A stretch of 64,000 bases of DNA from Lachnospira multipara ATCC 19207 (GTDB lineage: Bacteria > Bacillota > Clostridia > Lachnospirales > Lachnospiraceae), in contig NZ_AUJG01000001.1 in assembly GCF_000424105.1 (NCBI RefSeq), forward strand, positions 62,001-126,000, given 5' to 3'. The position numbers and the translations under genes are program-made. This document shows positions 7,199 through 14,866 of the stretch, in pieces. Under the pieces are notes generated by a model. That model did not search any database, was not told where the DNA came from, and worked only from the letters and a program-made list of their open reading frames with translations. The stretch's first letter is position 1. Each line of letters starts with the position of its first letter.

Positions 7199-8967
7199 AT
7201 GAATGAAGTTTTAGAAGCAGTAAACTCACAAGTCTTTGGCGTGTGGTTTTTAATAGGTGCAGCCTTAGTATTCTGGATGCAAGCCGGATTTGCTATGGTT
7301 GAAGCAGGTTTTACAAGAGCTAAGAACGCAGGTAACATCATCATGAAGAACATGATGGATTTCTGTATCGGTACAGTAATGTTTATCGTAATTGGTTTTG
7401 GTCTATTCCTTGGTGAAGACGCATTATTTGGTTTAGTAGAATTCCAAATTTTGACATTTTCACAAATTATGGAGAATTTGACTGGTCAGGTTTTGTATTT
7501 AACTTAGTATTCTGTGCAACAACAGCTACTATCGTTTCTGGTGCAATGGCTGAAAGAACAAGATTTATTTCTTACTGTGCATACTCAGCAGTTATTTCAG
7601 GTATCATTTATCCAATCGAAGCTCACTGGACATGGGGCGGCGGTTGGTTAGCTCAAATGGGCTTCCATGATTTTGCAGGTTCTAACTGTATTCACATGGT
7701 AGGTGGTATCGGTGCTTTAATCGGTGCTTGGATTCTTGGTGCTCGTATCGGTAAGTTCACAAAGGACTCAAAGGGTAAGATCACTAAGGTAAATGCATTC
7801 CCAGGCCACAACATTCCACTTGGTGCACTTGGTGTGTTCATCCTTTGGTTTGGTTGGTATGGCTTTAACGGTGCGGCTGCTACATCAGTAGAACAGCTCG
7901 GACACATTTTCGTAACAACAACAATTGCTCCAGCAGTTGCAACAGTTACAACAATGATTTTCACTTGGATTAAGTATGGTAAGCCAGATGTTTCAATGTG
8001 TTTAAATGCATCCCTTGCAGGTCTTGTAGCTATTACAGCTGGTTGTGATAGTGTAAATGCATTAGGCGCAATCATCATCGGCGCAGTAGCAGGTTTACTT
8101 GTAGTATTTGCAGTATGGCTTCTTGATTATAAGTTAAGAATTGATGATCCTGTAGGTGCTGTAGCAGTTCATATGTGCAACGGTATCTGGGGTACAATCG
8201 CAGTTGGTTTATTCTCTGATAGCTCAGTTCCAGGTTATGCTCTTGCTAACTCAGCAGGCGACACAATCTCAGGTTTATTCATGGGCGGCGGATTTGAATT
8301 ATTAGGAATTCAGTTTATCGGTATGTTTGCTACAATCGCTTGGGCAACAGTAACACTCTTTATCGCCTTCAAGGCAATCGATGCAACTCTTGGACTTAGA
8401 GCTTCTGAAGAGGAAGAGCTTACAGGTCTCGATGTTACAGAACATGGCTTAACTTCTGCATATGCAGGCTTCTCTCTCATGGACGTAACTGGTATGGAGA
8501 TGCTTGAAAATGAAAACACAGACCTCGGAGTTATCGACTACGAGAACGCTTCACAGACATTACGTGACGCATCAATCCCTGTAGTTCGTACTCCTGATTT
8601 TGAAAATGAAACAGCAATCCACAAGGTTGTTGTAATCGCAAAGCTTTCTCGTTACGACAAGCTTCGTAAGGCAATGAACGACTTAGGTGTAACAGGTATG
8701 ACAGTAACTCAGGTTATGGGTTGTGGTATCCAAAAGGGCGCTGGCGAAATGTATCGTGGTGTTGAAATGGATGCAACTCTCCTTCCAAAGGTTAAGCTTG
8801 AAATTGTTGTAAGCAAGATTTCAGTAGATGAAGTTATTGAGACAGCTAAGAAGGCCCTTTATACAGGACATATCGGAGATGGTAAGATCTTCGTTTATAA
8901 CGTAAGTAAGGTCGTTAAGATCAGAACTGGTGAGGAGGACGTTGAGGCTCTCGCTGACGTGGAATAA
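7199..8967 (+). pseudogene. amt: ammonium transporter Amt fused to a C-terminal P-II (GlnK) domain, frameshifted
   Basis: Reads as Amt (about 410 residues, eleven membrane helices) plus a P-II domain, about 589 residues if repaired. Frame one (7199 to a stop at 7505-7507) is Amt up to GLFLGEDALFGLV. After 7438 the homology moves to the second frame, which reads IPNFDIFTNYGEFDWSGF, FNLVFCATTATIVSGAMAER and so on to 8967. Two bases, GA, lie where three are needed (7439-7440), so one base is missing. The P-II tail, from IHKVVVIAKLSRYDKLRKAM, has the T-loop IQKGAGEMYRGVEM: the tyrosine equal to E. coli Y46 is kept but Y51, the uridylylation site, is methionine. The break may be real or a sequencing error. 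Confidence 0.88.
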
Positions 8968-8970
8968 GAA

Positions 8971-9260
8971 CGGACGCCGCTACGGTCTGGGGAGTGTATC
9001 CTCACAGACACGCTCCCGCTTCCTGTCTCTCGTAGCGCTACTAAGCTTCCCGCCCCCACAGTAGTGGGCGCGCCAAGCTAAGTGGCGACGGAGTCAGGAC
9101 AGTCTGTTCGAATACATCCCCACTCCCTAGCGGCTGTTCTACACCACCGTGAGGAGATCCCCCCCTCGGGCAGGGATGCCCCACCGGGAGTGAGAGACTA
9201 ACGGACGCCGAAAACGCTTCGCTGTTCGGCTGAGGAAGAATGACCAAACGGTAGGATTTC
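8971..9260. other. GC-rich structured intergenic block, possible ncRNA or repeat
   Basis: About 290 bp of GC-rich sequence without a convincing reading frame, in an AT-rich genome. CGCTACG (8978-8984) pairs with CGTAGCG (9031-9037). Inside, GTCTG (8985-8989) pairs with CAGAC (9005-9009) and GGGAGTGT (8990-8997) with ACGCTCCC (9010-9017), an interleaved order that would be an H-type pseudoknot. A second stem, AGCTT to AAGCT (9044-9079), holds CCCAC/GTGGG. ACGGACGCCG occurs at 8970-8979 and again near 9200. I could not match it to RNase P, tmRNA, 6S or a known riboswitch. Confidence 0.45.
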
Positions 9261-9610
9261 ACCGTATGTAGTAAATTAATCTATTAATCTTTAAAGTAAC
9301 GAGTTTTCGTTAATCATAAAATACATTTTTACTTTGTTTATGAACCAACATGCCAGTGGGTTCGAGAAAATTAGTTGTTACCCCCTTTGGAGTAACAAAG
9401 GGATTATAGGAAAGTCCCAATTGATAAGGGTTGTCGCCTGGCAACCGACTAGATTTGTTATCTATTATTAAATATAGATATAAACTTCATGTCTACATAT
9501 ATCATTTCAAAGCAGATCAAAAAAACTCCAATGTAGACAGAGGAAAACTCCAACGCAGGCATTTCCTTTCTTGGTGCCTGCATTTAAGACACACTACATA
9601 ATTCCTATAG

Positions 9611-9643
9611 GAAAAGGACACTGTTTAGGCAGTGTCCTTTTTC
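9611..9643 (+). terminator. rho-independent terminator without an assigned gene
   Basis: AAAAGGACACTG pairs with CAGTGTCCTTTTT around TTTAGG. No gene precedes it for more than 600 bp, so it may end a noncoding transcript from 9000-9600. That interval also holds a GGTTG/CAACC hairpin near 9428-9445 and a CAGGCA/TGCCTG pair near 9555-9580. Confidence 0.72.
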
Positions 9644-9709
9644 TATATTTTAGTTTTGTGGGTTTTGGGGAAATGTGTCTCAATATTGAGGAAAAAAGAA
9701 AGACCCGTC

Positions 9710-9940
9710 CCACCCGCCATGTAATAGGCGGGTGGTTTGTAAAAGTCTCGGTGGGTAGAAAAGCCGCGGGAGGGGTGACTTTCCGGAGATGGGAGTGAAG
9801 GGGCGGAGTTAATTTTTCAGGCTATTCTAGCTGCGTTGGTCCTTGGATTTGCAGGGCAAATCCTTAGTACCACTACGCTGCTAGCTAAGCGGGAGCGTGC
9901 CTGAAAAATTAAGCTACCGCCCCGAAACGCCCTCCCGGGA
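9710..9940. repeat. nested inverted-repeat element (long imperfect hairpin)
   Basis: First a simple stem, CCACCCGCC (9710-9718) with GGCGGGTGG (9727-9735). Then a long palindrome: GGGGCGGAGTTAATTTTTCAG (from 9800) pairs with CTGAAAAATTAAG...CCGCCCC (to 9923), enclosing AGCTGCGTTGGT and GGATTTGC, which pair with GCAAATCC and ACCACTACGCTGCTAGCT. The whole is about 125 bp folding on itself, flanked by GGGAGGGG and CCCTCCC. It has no reading frame and looks like a MITE-like or palindromic intergenic repeat. About 130 bp remain before the next gene. Confidence 0.7.
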
Positions 9941-10068
9941 TTCATCCAAGCCTCCCGTCCTTTTTTACCCTCCGTTTTTTACATACCCTCCCGTGCGCAT
10001 TTCCCCCCCTAGACATTTTCAAAATATAAGTCATAATAAAGATAACGAATATTAAAGGGGTTGAACAA

Positions 10069-10737
10069 ATGGCATTAGTATATATTATCGAAGACGATGA
10101 AAATATTAGGGAAATCGAGGAGTATGCCTTGCAGACTGCGGGTTACACGGTCATGGGCTTTGCCTGCGCCAAGGATTTTTATAGGAAGCTTGCGGAGAGG
10201 CAGCCGGACATTTGCCTCGTGGACATCATGCTGCCTGACAAGAGCGGCAACGAGATTGTTAAGGAAATGCGCCGTAATCCCGACACCAAGAAGATGCCTA
10301 TAATCATGGTCACAGCCAAGACTACGGAGCTGGATTTGGTGAGGGGCATTGAGGACGGCGCGGACGATTACATTAAGAAGCCATTTTCAGTCATGGAGCT
10401 CATTTCCAGGGTCAAGGCCTTGCTTCGCAGGTCTGCTCCGGAGGAAGTTAAGGAGCTGGTTTTGGACGATTTGCATCTAAACAATGAGAAGCACGCGGTG
10501 AGCATTAATGGTGAAAATGTAGAGCTCACCTTCAAGGAGTATGAATTGCTCTCCCTCCTTTTGCTAAACAAGGGCATCGTGCTTAGCAGGGATACTATTA
10601 TGGAGCGAATTTGGGGCATCGACTACGAGGGCGAGTCTCGAACCCTAGACATGCACATAAAGACTTTACGAAAGAAGCTGCAGTCCTATGGAAATCGCAT
10701 CAGAACAGTGCGCAACGTGGGCTATATTCTGGAATGA
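10069..10737 (+). CDS. OmpR/PhoB-family response regulator
   Basis: A 222-residue DNA-binding response regulator. Receiver domain residues 1-115: acidic pocket EDDE, phosphorylated Asp in LVDIMLPDKSG (D52), switch Thr in IIMVTAKT and Lys in IKKPF. Winged-helix effector residues 128-222 with ELTFKEYELLSLLLLNKG and SRTLDMHIKTLRKKL. AAAGGGG precedes the ATG. A histidine kinase gene follows after 91 bp. The pair looks like PhoB/PhoR or a close paralogue, but no phosphate genes adjoin it and the signal is unproven. Codon usage is more GC-rich than in the island downstream. Confidence 0.92.
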   Translation: MALVYIIEDDENIREIEEYALQTAGYTVMGFACAKDFYRKLAERQPDICLVDIMLPDKSGNEIVKEMRRNPDTKKMPIIMVTAKTTELDLVRGIEDGADDYIKKPFSVMELISRVKALLRRSAPEEVKELVLDDLHLNNEKHAVSINGENVELTFKEYELLSLLLLNKGIVLSRDTIMERIWGIDYEGESRTLDMHIKTLRKKLQSYGNRIRTVRNVGYILE

Positions 10738-10828
10738 TGAAGACTTGTAAATGTCTTGCAGCAATAATTGAAAAAATCGGACATGATTTAGGACATACTA
10801 TAAATGGAAAGAAGTGTGATATTTTCAT

Positions 10829-12151
10829 ATGAAAACAAAAATTAATATAAGACTTATGATTATCGCGATTATCGCCATTGCCTTTACGGTGCTTGGAACG
10901 ACGCTTGTTTATTACAATATTTTCCAGGGACAGGTGAAAAATGACTTGGCGGTTACGGCGAAACTTTTGAGGGATACGAACTATTTTGAATCCACTGACG
11001 GGGACCTTTCGAGCATGGATTTGTCGGCGGATGTGCAGGAGCTTCGAATCACTTGGGTGGACACGGATGGAACTGTGCTCTACGACAACGATGCTGAGGC
11101 TGCGGACCTCTCAAATCACTACGATAGGCCGGAGATTCAGGAGGCCTTTAAAAATGGATATGGCGAGATTACTCGTGTTTCAGACACCATGAACCACAAC
11201 ACCATATATTATGCGCTTTTGCTAGATAATGGCACTGTTTTACGAGTGGCAACAGATGTAAATAGCTTGTTTTCGGTATTTATGTCTGCAACCCCAGTAA
11301 TAGTCGTGATTATCATGGCTTTGATTATGATTTGCGTCTTGCTTTCACATTTGCTTACAAAGCAGTTGTTGCGACCGGTTGAAAATATGGCCAAGAATTT
11401 CAACAATGTCAATTATGAGGCACCTTATAAGGAGCTTGAGCCGCTAACGGAGATTATCAGGGCGCAGCACGACGAGGTTTTATCGGCCGCCAAGGTAAGA
11501 CAGGATTTTACTGCAAATATTTCTCATGAGCTAAAGACACCGCTAACGGCGATTTCAGGCTATGCGGAGCTTTTAGAGGGGGATTTTGTGGATGAAGAAA
11601 AGAGAAAACATTTTTACCACGAAATCAGAAAGAACTCTAATAGATTACTTGCCCTAATCACAGATATTATCAGGCTTTCTGAGCTTGATAGAAGTGATAG
11701 AGAACCTTCCTTTGAGGAGCTAAATCTCTACGAGATTGTTAGCGAGTGCGTGGAAAATCTTGAGTTTGGCGCAAAGCAAAGGGGCGTGGAGCTTAGCCTA
11801 AAGGGCGAAGCTTGCAGGCTCAGGGGCAACAGCCACATGCTTAGGGAACTCGCAGAAAATCTAATTCAGAACGCTATCCGTTACAACAATCCTGGTGGTA
11901 AGGTTGAGGTCGTTGTTACAGCAAATCCTGAAGCTTGCTTGATTGTGAAGGATAACGGCATTGGAATTCCAAAGGAAGACCAGCAGCGAATTTTCGAGAG
12001 ATTTTATAGAGTTGATAAGAGCCGCTCGAAAGAAACCGGCGGCACAGGACTTGGCCTTTCAATCGTGAAGCATGTGGTGGAAATCCACAACGCTAAGATC
12101 GAGCTTGAAAGCGAACCGGGGGTTGGAACGACTATGAAGGTAGTGTTTTAG
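10829..12151 (+). CDS. PhoR-type membrane sensor histidine kinase
   Basis: A 440-residue sensor kinase and partner of the upstream regulator. Membrane segments near residues 8-30 and 152-172 bracket a roughly 120-residue extracytoplasmic domain. A short linker with LLRPVENMAKNF leads to the phosphoacceptor FTANISHELKTPLTAISGYA. Catalytic domain: N box LAENLIQNAIRYN, G1 DNGIGIP, F box ERFYRVDKSRS and G2 GGTGLGLSIVKH. No PAS domain is evident, unlike classical PhoR. GGAAAGAAG lies about 15 bp upstream of the ATG. A terminator follows. Confidence 0.92.
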   Translation: MKTKINIRLMIIAIIAIAFTVLGTTLVYYNIFQGQVKNDLAVTAKLLRDTNYFESTDGDLSSMDLSADVQELRITWVDTDGTVLYDNDAEAADLSNHYDRPEIQEAFKNGYGEITRVSDTMNHNTIYYALLLDNGTVLRVATDVNSLFSVFMSATPVIVVIIMALIMICVLLSHLLTKQLLRPVENMAKNFNNVNYEAPYKELEPLTEIIRAQHDEVLSAAKVRQDFTANISHELKTPLTAISGYAELLEGDFVDEEKRKHFYHEIRKNSNRLLALITDIIRLSELDRSDREPSFEELNLYEIVSECVENLEFGAKQRGVELSLKGEACRLRGNSHMLRELAENLIQNAIRYNNPGGKVEVVVTANPEACLIVKDNGIGIPKEDQQRIFERFYRVDKSRSKETGGTGLGLSIVKHVVEIHNAKIELESEPGVGTTMKVVF

Positions 12152-12208
12152 CGGGTTTGAAGGAATAGTGGAGTTGATGAGATAAGGAGTAGCTAAGTAG
12201 ATGAGTTA

Positions 12209-12236
12209 AAGGAGCAGCGGGGCTGCTCCTTTTTTG
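12209..12236 (+). terminator. terminator of the two-component operon
   Basis: GGAGCAGC pairs with GCTGCTCC around GGG, preceded by A and followed by six T. Confidence 0.9.
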
Positions 12237-12289
12237 ATGGAGTGGGGGCTCTTTGTTCTGCGGTGGTAGGGTTTTGGATTTCGCCCCTT

Positions 12290-12720
12290 TTTTCTTGGGA
12301 AATGATGCAGGTAATTTGTGAAAAATACCAGTTTGATGTAATTTTGAAATTTTGTTTTTTTGTGGTTACAGTCAATCAGGAAAAATACTAGATTTACCTG
12401 TAAATTAGATTCCTTGATTTTTCAGACTTACATGCAATCAGTAAAATTTCATGAGTTGATGGTATGAGAAATCAACTTGCTAAAAAGCGGATTTTAGTTT
12501 CCTACATACAAATTTAAAATTTCTTGGAATTACCTGTAAGCTACTGCAATGAATTTAAATTAAGTTAAGTTTTAAAAACTTGGGTCTTACCATCAGTTCT
12601 TAAAAACTGTCGTTTTGATGGTATAGGCTGCTGAAATGAAATTTCTAAATACAGGTAATTTATCAAAAATCCCTCGTTGATTGTAACCCTCACGAAAAAT
12701 CCCAACAACTTCCATTAAAG
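12290..12720. repeat. intergenic region with dispersed TACAGGTAATT and TTGATGGTAT motifs
   Basis: A noncoding stretch of about 600 bp. The motif ACAGGTAA or its complement occurs near 12302, 12393, 12532 and 12652, and GATGGTAT or its complement near 12459, 12587 and 12616. The same two motifs recur in the noncoding stretch at 56370-56710 at the other end of the window. They are scattered, in both orientations and without fixed spacing. No reading frame or promoter pattern explains them. Confidence 0.5.
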
Positions 12721-12830
12721 TTATGGGAACCCCTACAAAAATATGGGATTAATGCTATAATAAGCCTATTAAAGATAAGATTTAACGCAGTGTAAGCAAC
12801 TCCTGCTTTACACGCAATGAAAGGAACACA

Positions 12831-13598
12831 ATGGAAAAAATAGATGGAATTTGGTACATGAAGGGCAAGGCTTTCAACGATAAGTCAAGAATCAAGTCTT
12901 GGCAAGAGGTTGTGGAGTTAGTGAATAAGATAGGTTTTCTCCCATTTTTCGCAAATGAGGTGGAAGGCTTTTCATTAGAAGAGATGGTGGCAGCAGATTT
13001 CTGGTGGACCGGCATCGCTAGCGAGGATCCATGGGAATGGCGCGAAATCATCGCCCGTTCAAAGGAAGTTGCCTATGGCAAGTTCTTTGACAAGAGGGCA
13101 GGTTTTATCAGTAAGGAATGGCTTCCGATTTTTGCAAATGCGCGAAGAGACGGTTACGATTTCGACTCACGTTACGCTGATGGCAAGGCCAGCCGCAGAG
13201 AAAAGATGATCATGGATTTTTACATGCAAGAAGACGACGAGGGCGACATTGTCTGGAAAGAGGACGAGATTCTCTCAACAGAACTCAAGAAACTCGCGGG
13301 TTTTGGCAAGGACGGAGCCAAGAATTATCCTGGAATTATTACTTCTTTGCAAATGAATCTCTACCTTGTAATTTCCGACTTTAGAAGAAGAACCAACAAA
13401 AAGACAGGAAATGAGTACGGCATGGCAGTTTCCATTATGAAGCCACCAGAAGTTATCTGGGGTTACGATTTAGTAACAAGTGCCTATGGCGAAGATTCAA
13501 CAAAGTCTTGGGAAAAGATTTATAATCAGGTACTCAAGCTAAACCCAAAGGCAGTAGAGAAAGATATCATAAAGATTATTGGCAAGAAGCCAAGCTAG
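12831..13598 (+). CDS. AlkZ-related protein, possible DNA-glycosylase-like fold
   Basis: A 255-residue soluble protein matching, from memory, a Lachnospiraceae/Bacteroides family annotated AlkZ-related, distantly tied to the HTH_42/AlkZ alkylpurine glycosylases. Seen: LVNKIGFLPFFANEVEGFSL, then ADFWWTGIASEDPWEWREII and GKFFDKRAGFISKEWLPIF, and a C-terminal GYDLVTSAYGEDSTKSWEKI. The QxQ catalytic motif of AlkZ is not evident, so glycosylase activity is uncertain. AAAGGAACACA precedes the ATG. It has its own spacer on both sides and a 14-bp duplication overlaps its stop codon. Confidence 0.75.
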   Translation: MEKIDGIWYMKGKAFNDKSRIKSWQEVVELVNKIGFLPFFANEVEGFSLEEMVAADFWWTGIASEDPWEWREIIARSKEVAYGKFFDKRAGFISKEWLPIFANARRDGYDFDSRYADGKASRREKMIMDFYMQEDDEGDIVWKEDEILSTELKKLAGFGKDGAKNYPGIITSLQMNLYLVISDFRRRTNKKTGNEYGMAVSIMKPPEVIWGYDLVTSAYGEDSTKSWEKIYNQVLKLNPKAVEKDIIKIIGKKPS

Positions 13599-13617
13599 AT
13601 GGTCCAAGCTAGATGGT
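13590..13617 (+). repeat. exact 14-bp tandem duplication over a stop codon
   Basis: CCAAGCTAGATGGT is present twice end to end (13590-13603, 13604-13617). The stop codon TAG lies in the first copy, so the duplication adds a second in-tandem TAG but does not change the protein. Confidence 0.85.
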
Positions 13618-13698
13618 ATGGCTAAAATTAAATTAGAAAGAATATAAGCAAGTTTGCAGGCATTGTGATTCCCGCACTTGCATATATAGAGGAAGATT

Positions 13699-13902
13699 AT
13701 GTTAGAACTTATAAATATAGGTGAAGCCGATTTTGGTTGTGAAGAAAGAGCTGAAAATGCACCTTTAATGTGCGGCCTTACTTTCAAAGGCGAGCATGGC
13801 TACGTGTATAAGGAAATCTTAGATGAAAAAGTAGATGAGCTAGCTCTAGTAAAGGGAATGAAAATTTCTGAGGAAGAGTTGGAGAACTTGCTAAAGGGCT
13901 AG
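13699..13902 (+). CDS. small hypothetical protein
   Basis: A 67-residue acidic protein of unknown family. GAGGAAGATT precedes the ATG at good spacing, which supports its being a gene. Residues 1-35 could form a small beta domain (LINIGEADFGCEE, LTFKGEHGYVYKE) and the C-terminal third is a charged helix. It lies 100 bp after the AlkZ-related gene, possibly in the same transcript, and no function can be assigned. Confidence 0.6.
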   Translation: MLELINIGEADFGCEERAENAPLMCGLTFKGEHGYVYKEILDEKVDELALVKGMKISEEELENLLKG

Positions 13903-14044
13903 AGAGCAAGTTGTGGAAAGCGTGAGACCACGGGGCTTGTGGCCTAGTGGGAGGCGACCAAGAAATCAATAGGAATGCGATGACCGGCAAAGGCTTAACC
14001 TATCAAGGTTTTAAGCAAGTTGTGGTCGCAACCAAGAATTTAAT

Positions 14045-14126
14045 ATAAGACCGTTAGGTTTAGCTAAGAATTGGGGCTAAAAAAGGCTTCTTTTCTGAAA
14101 ACTAGGACCTAGCGGTCTTTTTTTGT
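14045..14126 (+). terminator. large hairpin with T-run
   Basis: AAGACCGTTAGG (from about 14045) pairs imperfectly with CCTAGCGGTCTT (14109-14120), enclosing a roughly 50-base insert with GGGGC/GCTTC-like partial stems, followed by seven T. It could end transcription from 12831-13902. The ACCGTTAGG arm belongs to the same repeat vocabulary as the tandem units at 14341-14665. Confidence 0.6.
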
Positions 14127-14340
14127 ATGTTAGGTCAATGATTTAGAAAATTTGATTTTGAGTTTTAATCCCTATGGAATGAAAATTTCGCGTTGGGTCA
14201 ATTGCCCCTAAATTTAAAGGTTGAAATGTAAGTTTGTAGTGACCTAATCCAGACTTTTTTGCTCGTAAGTATTACTTTTCAAAATATGAGCATTATAAAT
14301 AGTGGGAAAGTAGGACTAAAGCAAGAAAATGAAGTTGCTA

Positions 14341-14665
14341 GGTCAACTCCCTCCGGCCAAACTCCCCCTCCGTTTCAGTAATAAAAGCAAGTTGTGTGTT
14401 CCAGGAAATTTACCATAATCCCAATAGCGAAAAAAACTACCGTTAGGTCAACTCCCTCCGGCAAACTCCCCCTCCGTTTCAGTAATAAAAGCAAGTTGTG
14501 TGTTCTAGGAAATTTCCATAATCCTAATAGCGAAAAAAACTACCGTTAGGTCAACTCCCTCCGCCAAACTCCCTCTCCGGAGCCAAAATAAAAGCAAGTT
14601 GTGTGTTCCAGGAAATTTTCCATAATCCAAATAGCGAAAAAACCTTCCGTTAGGTCAATTCACCT
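14341..14665. repeat. 104-bp tandem repeat, three units plus a partial fourth
   Basis: Units begin with GGTCAACTCCCTCC at 14341, 14446 and 14549, with a decayed start at 14653, so the period is 103-105 bp. Each holds CCGTTTCAGTAATAAAAGCA, AAGCAAGTTGTGTGTTC, GGAAATTT(A)CCATAATCC and TAGCGAAAAAA. Units differ by a few substitutions and small indels, and the third has lost the GTTTCAG part. The units are direct and long with no unique spacers, so this is not CRISPR. The flanks 13905-14045 and 14130-14260 carry related fragments (GAGCAAGTTGTGG, GTTAGGTCAATG). No reading frame spans it. Confidence 0.85.
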
Positions 14666-14798
14666 CCGACCACAGCCAGGAATTCAAAAAAAGCAGCCAC
14701 CCTCCGGGAGCCCACGCCACAGCAAACAGCGAAGCGCCTTTGTGTCCGACCGCGCCCCGCTCCCGTCCCACAACAACACCTCGCTCCCAATCACTAAA

Positions 14799-14826
14799 AA
14801 AAGCCCCGCAGTCACCTGCGGGGCCT
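14799..14826 (-). terminator. terminator of dxs
   Basis: On the minus strand GGCCCCGCAG pairs with CTGCGGGGCT around GTGA, followed by a run of seven T. It lies about 40 bp after the dxs stop codon. Confidence 0.9.
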
Positions 14827-14866
14827 CATCAGCTCTAGCTTACTTTCTCGCTATGAAAGAGTTTAG

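Noticed and set aside
8971-9260. RNase P, tmRNA or SRP RNA
   Set aside because: None of the conserved core words of these RNAs could be found on either strand.
9041-9262. 73-residue minus-strand reading frame
   Set aside because: Composition is that of GC-rich structured DNA, with no ribosome site and no recognisable domain.
9360-9390. tRNA or T-box because of a GGTTCGA-like word
   Set aside because: The arms do not pair into a cloverleaf and no T-box AGGGTGG element follows.
13699-13902. Random short frame
   Set aside because: Rejected as noise at first, but the ribosome site and codon-like composition made me keep it as a low-confidence gene.
14341-14665. CRISPR array
   Set aside because: Units are 104 bp and almost identical throughout, with no unique spacers and no cas genes nearby.
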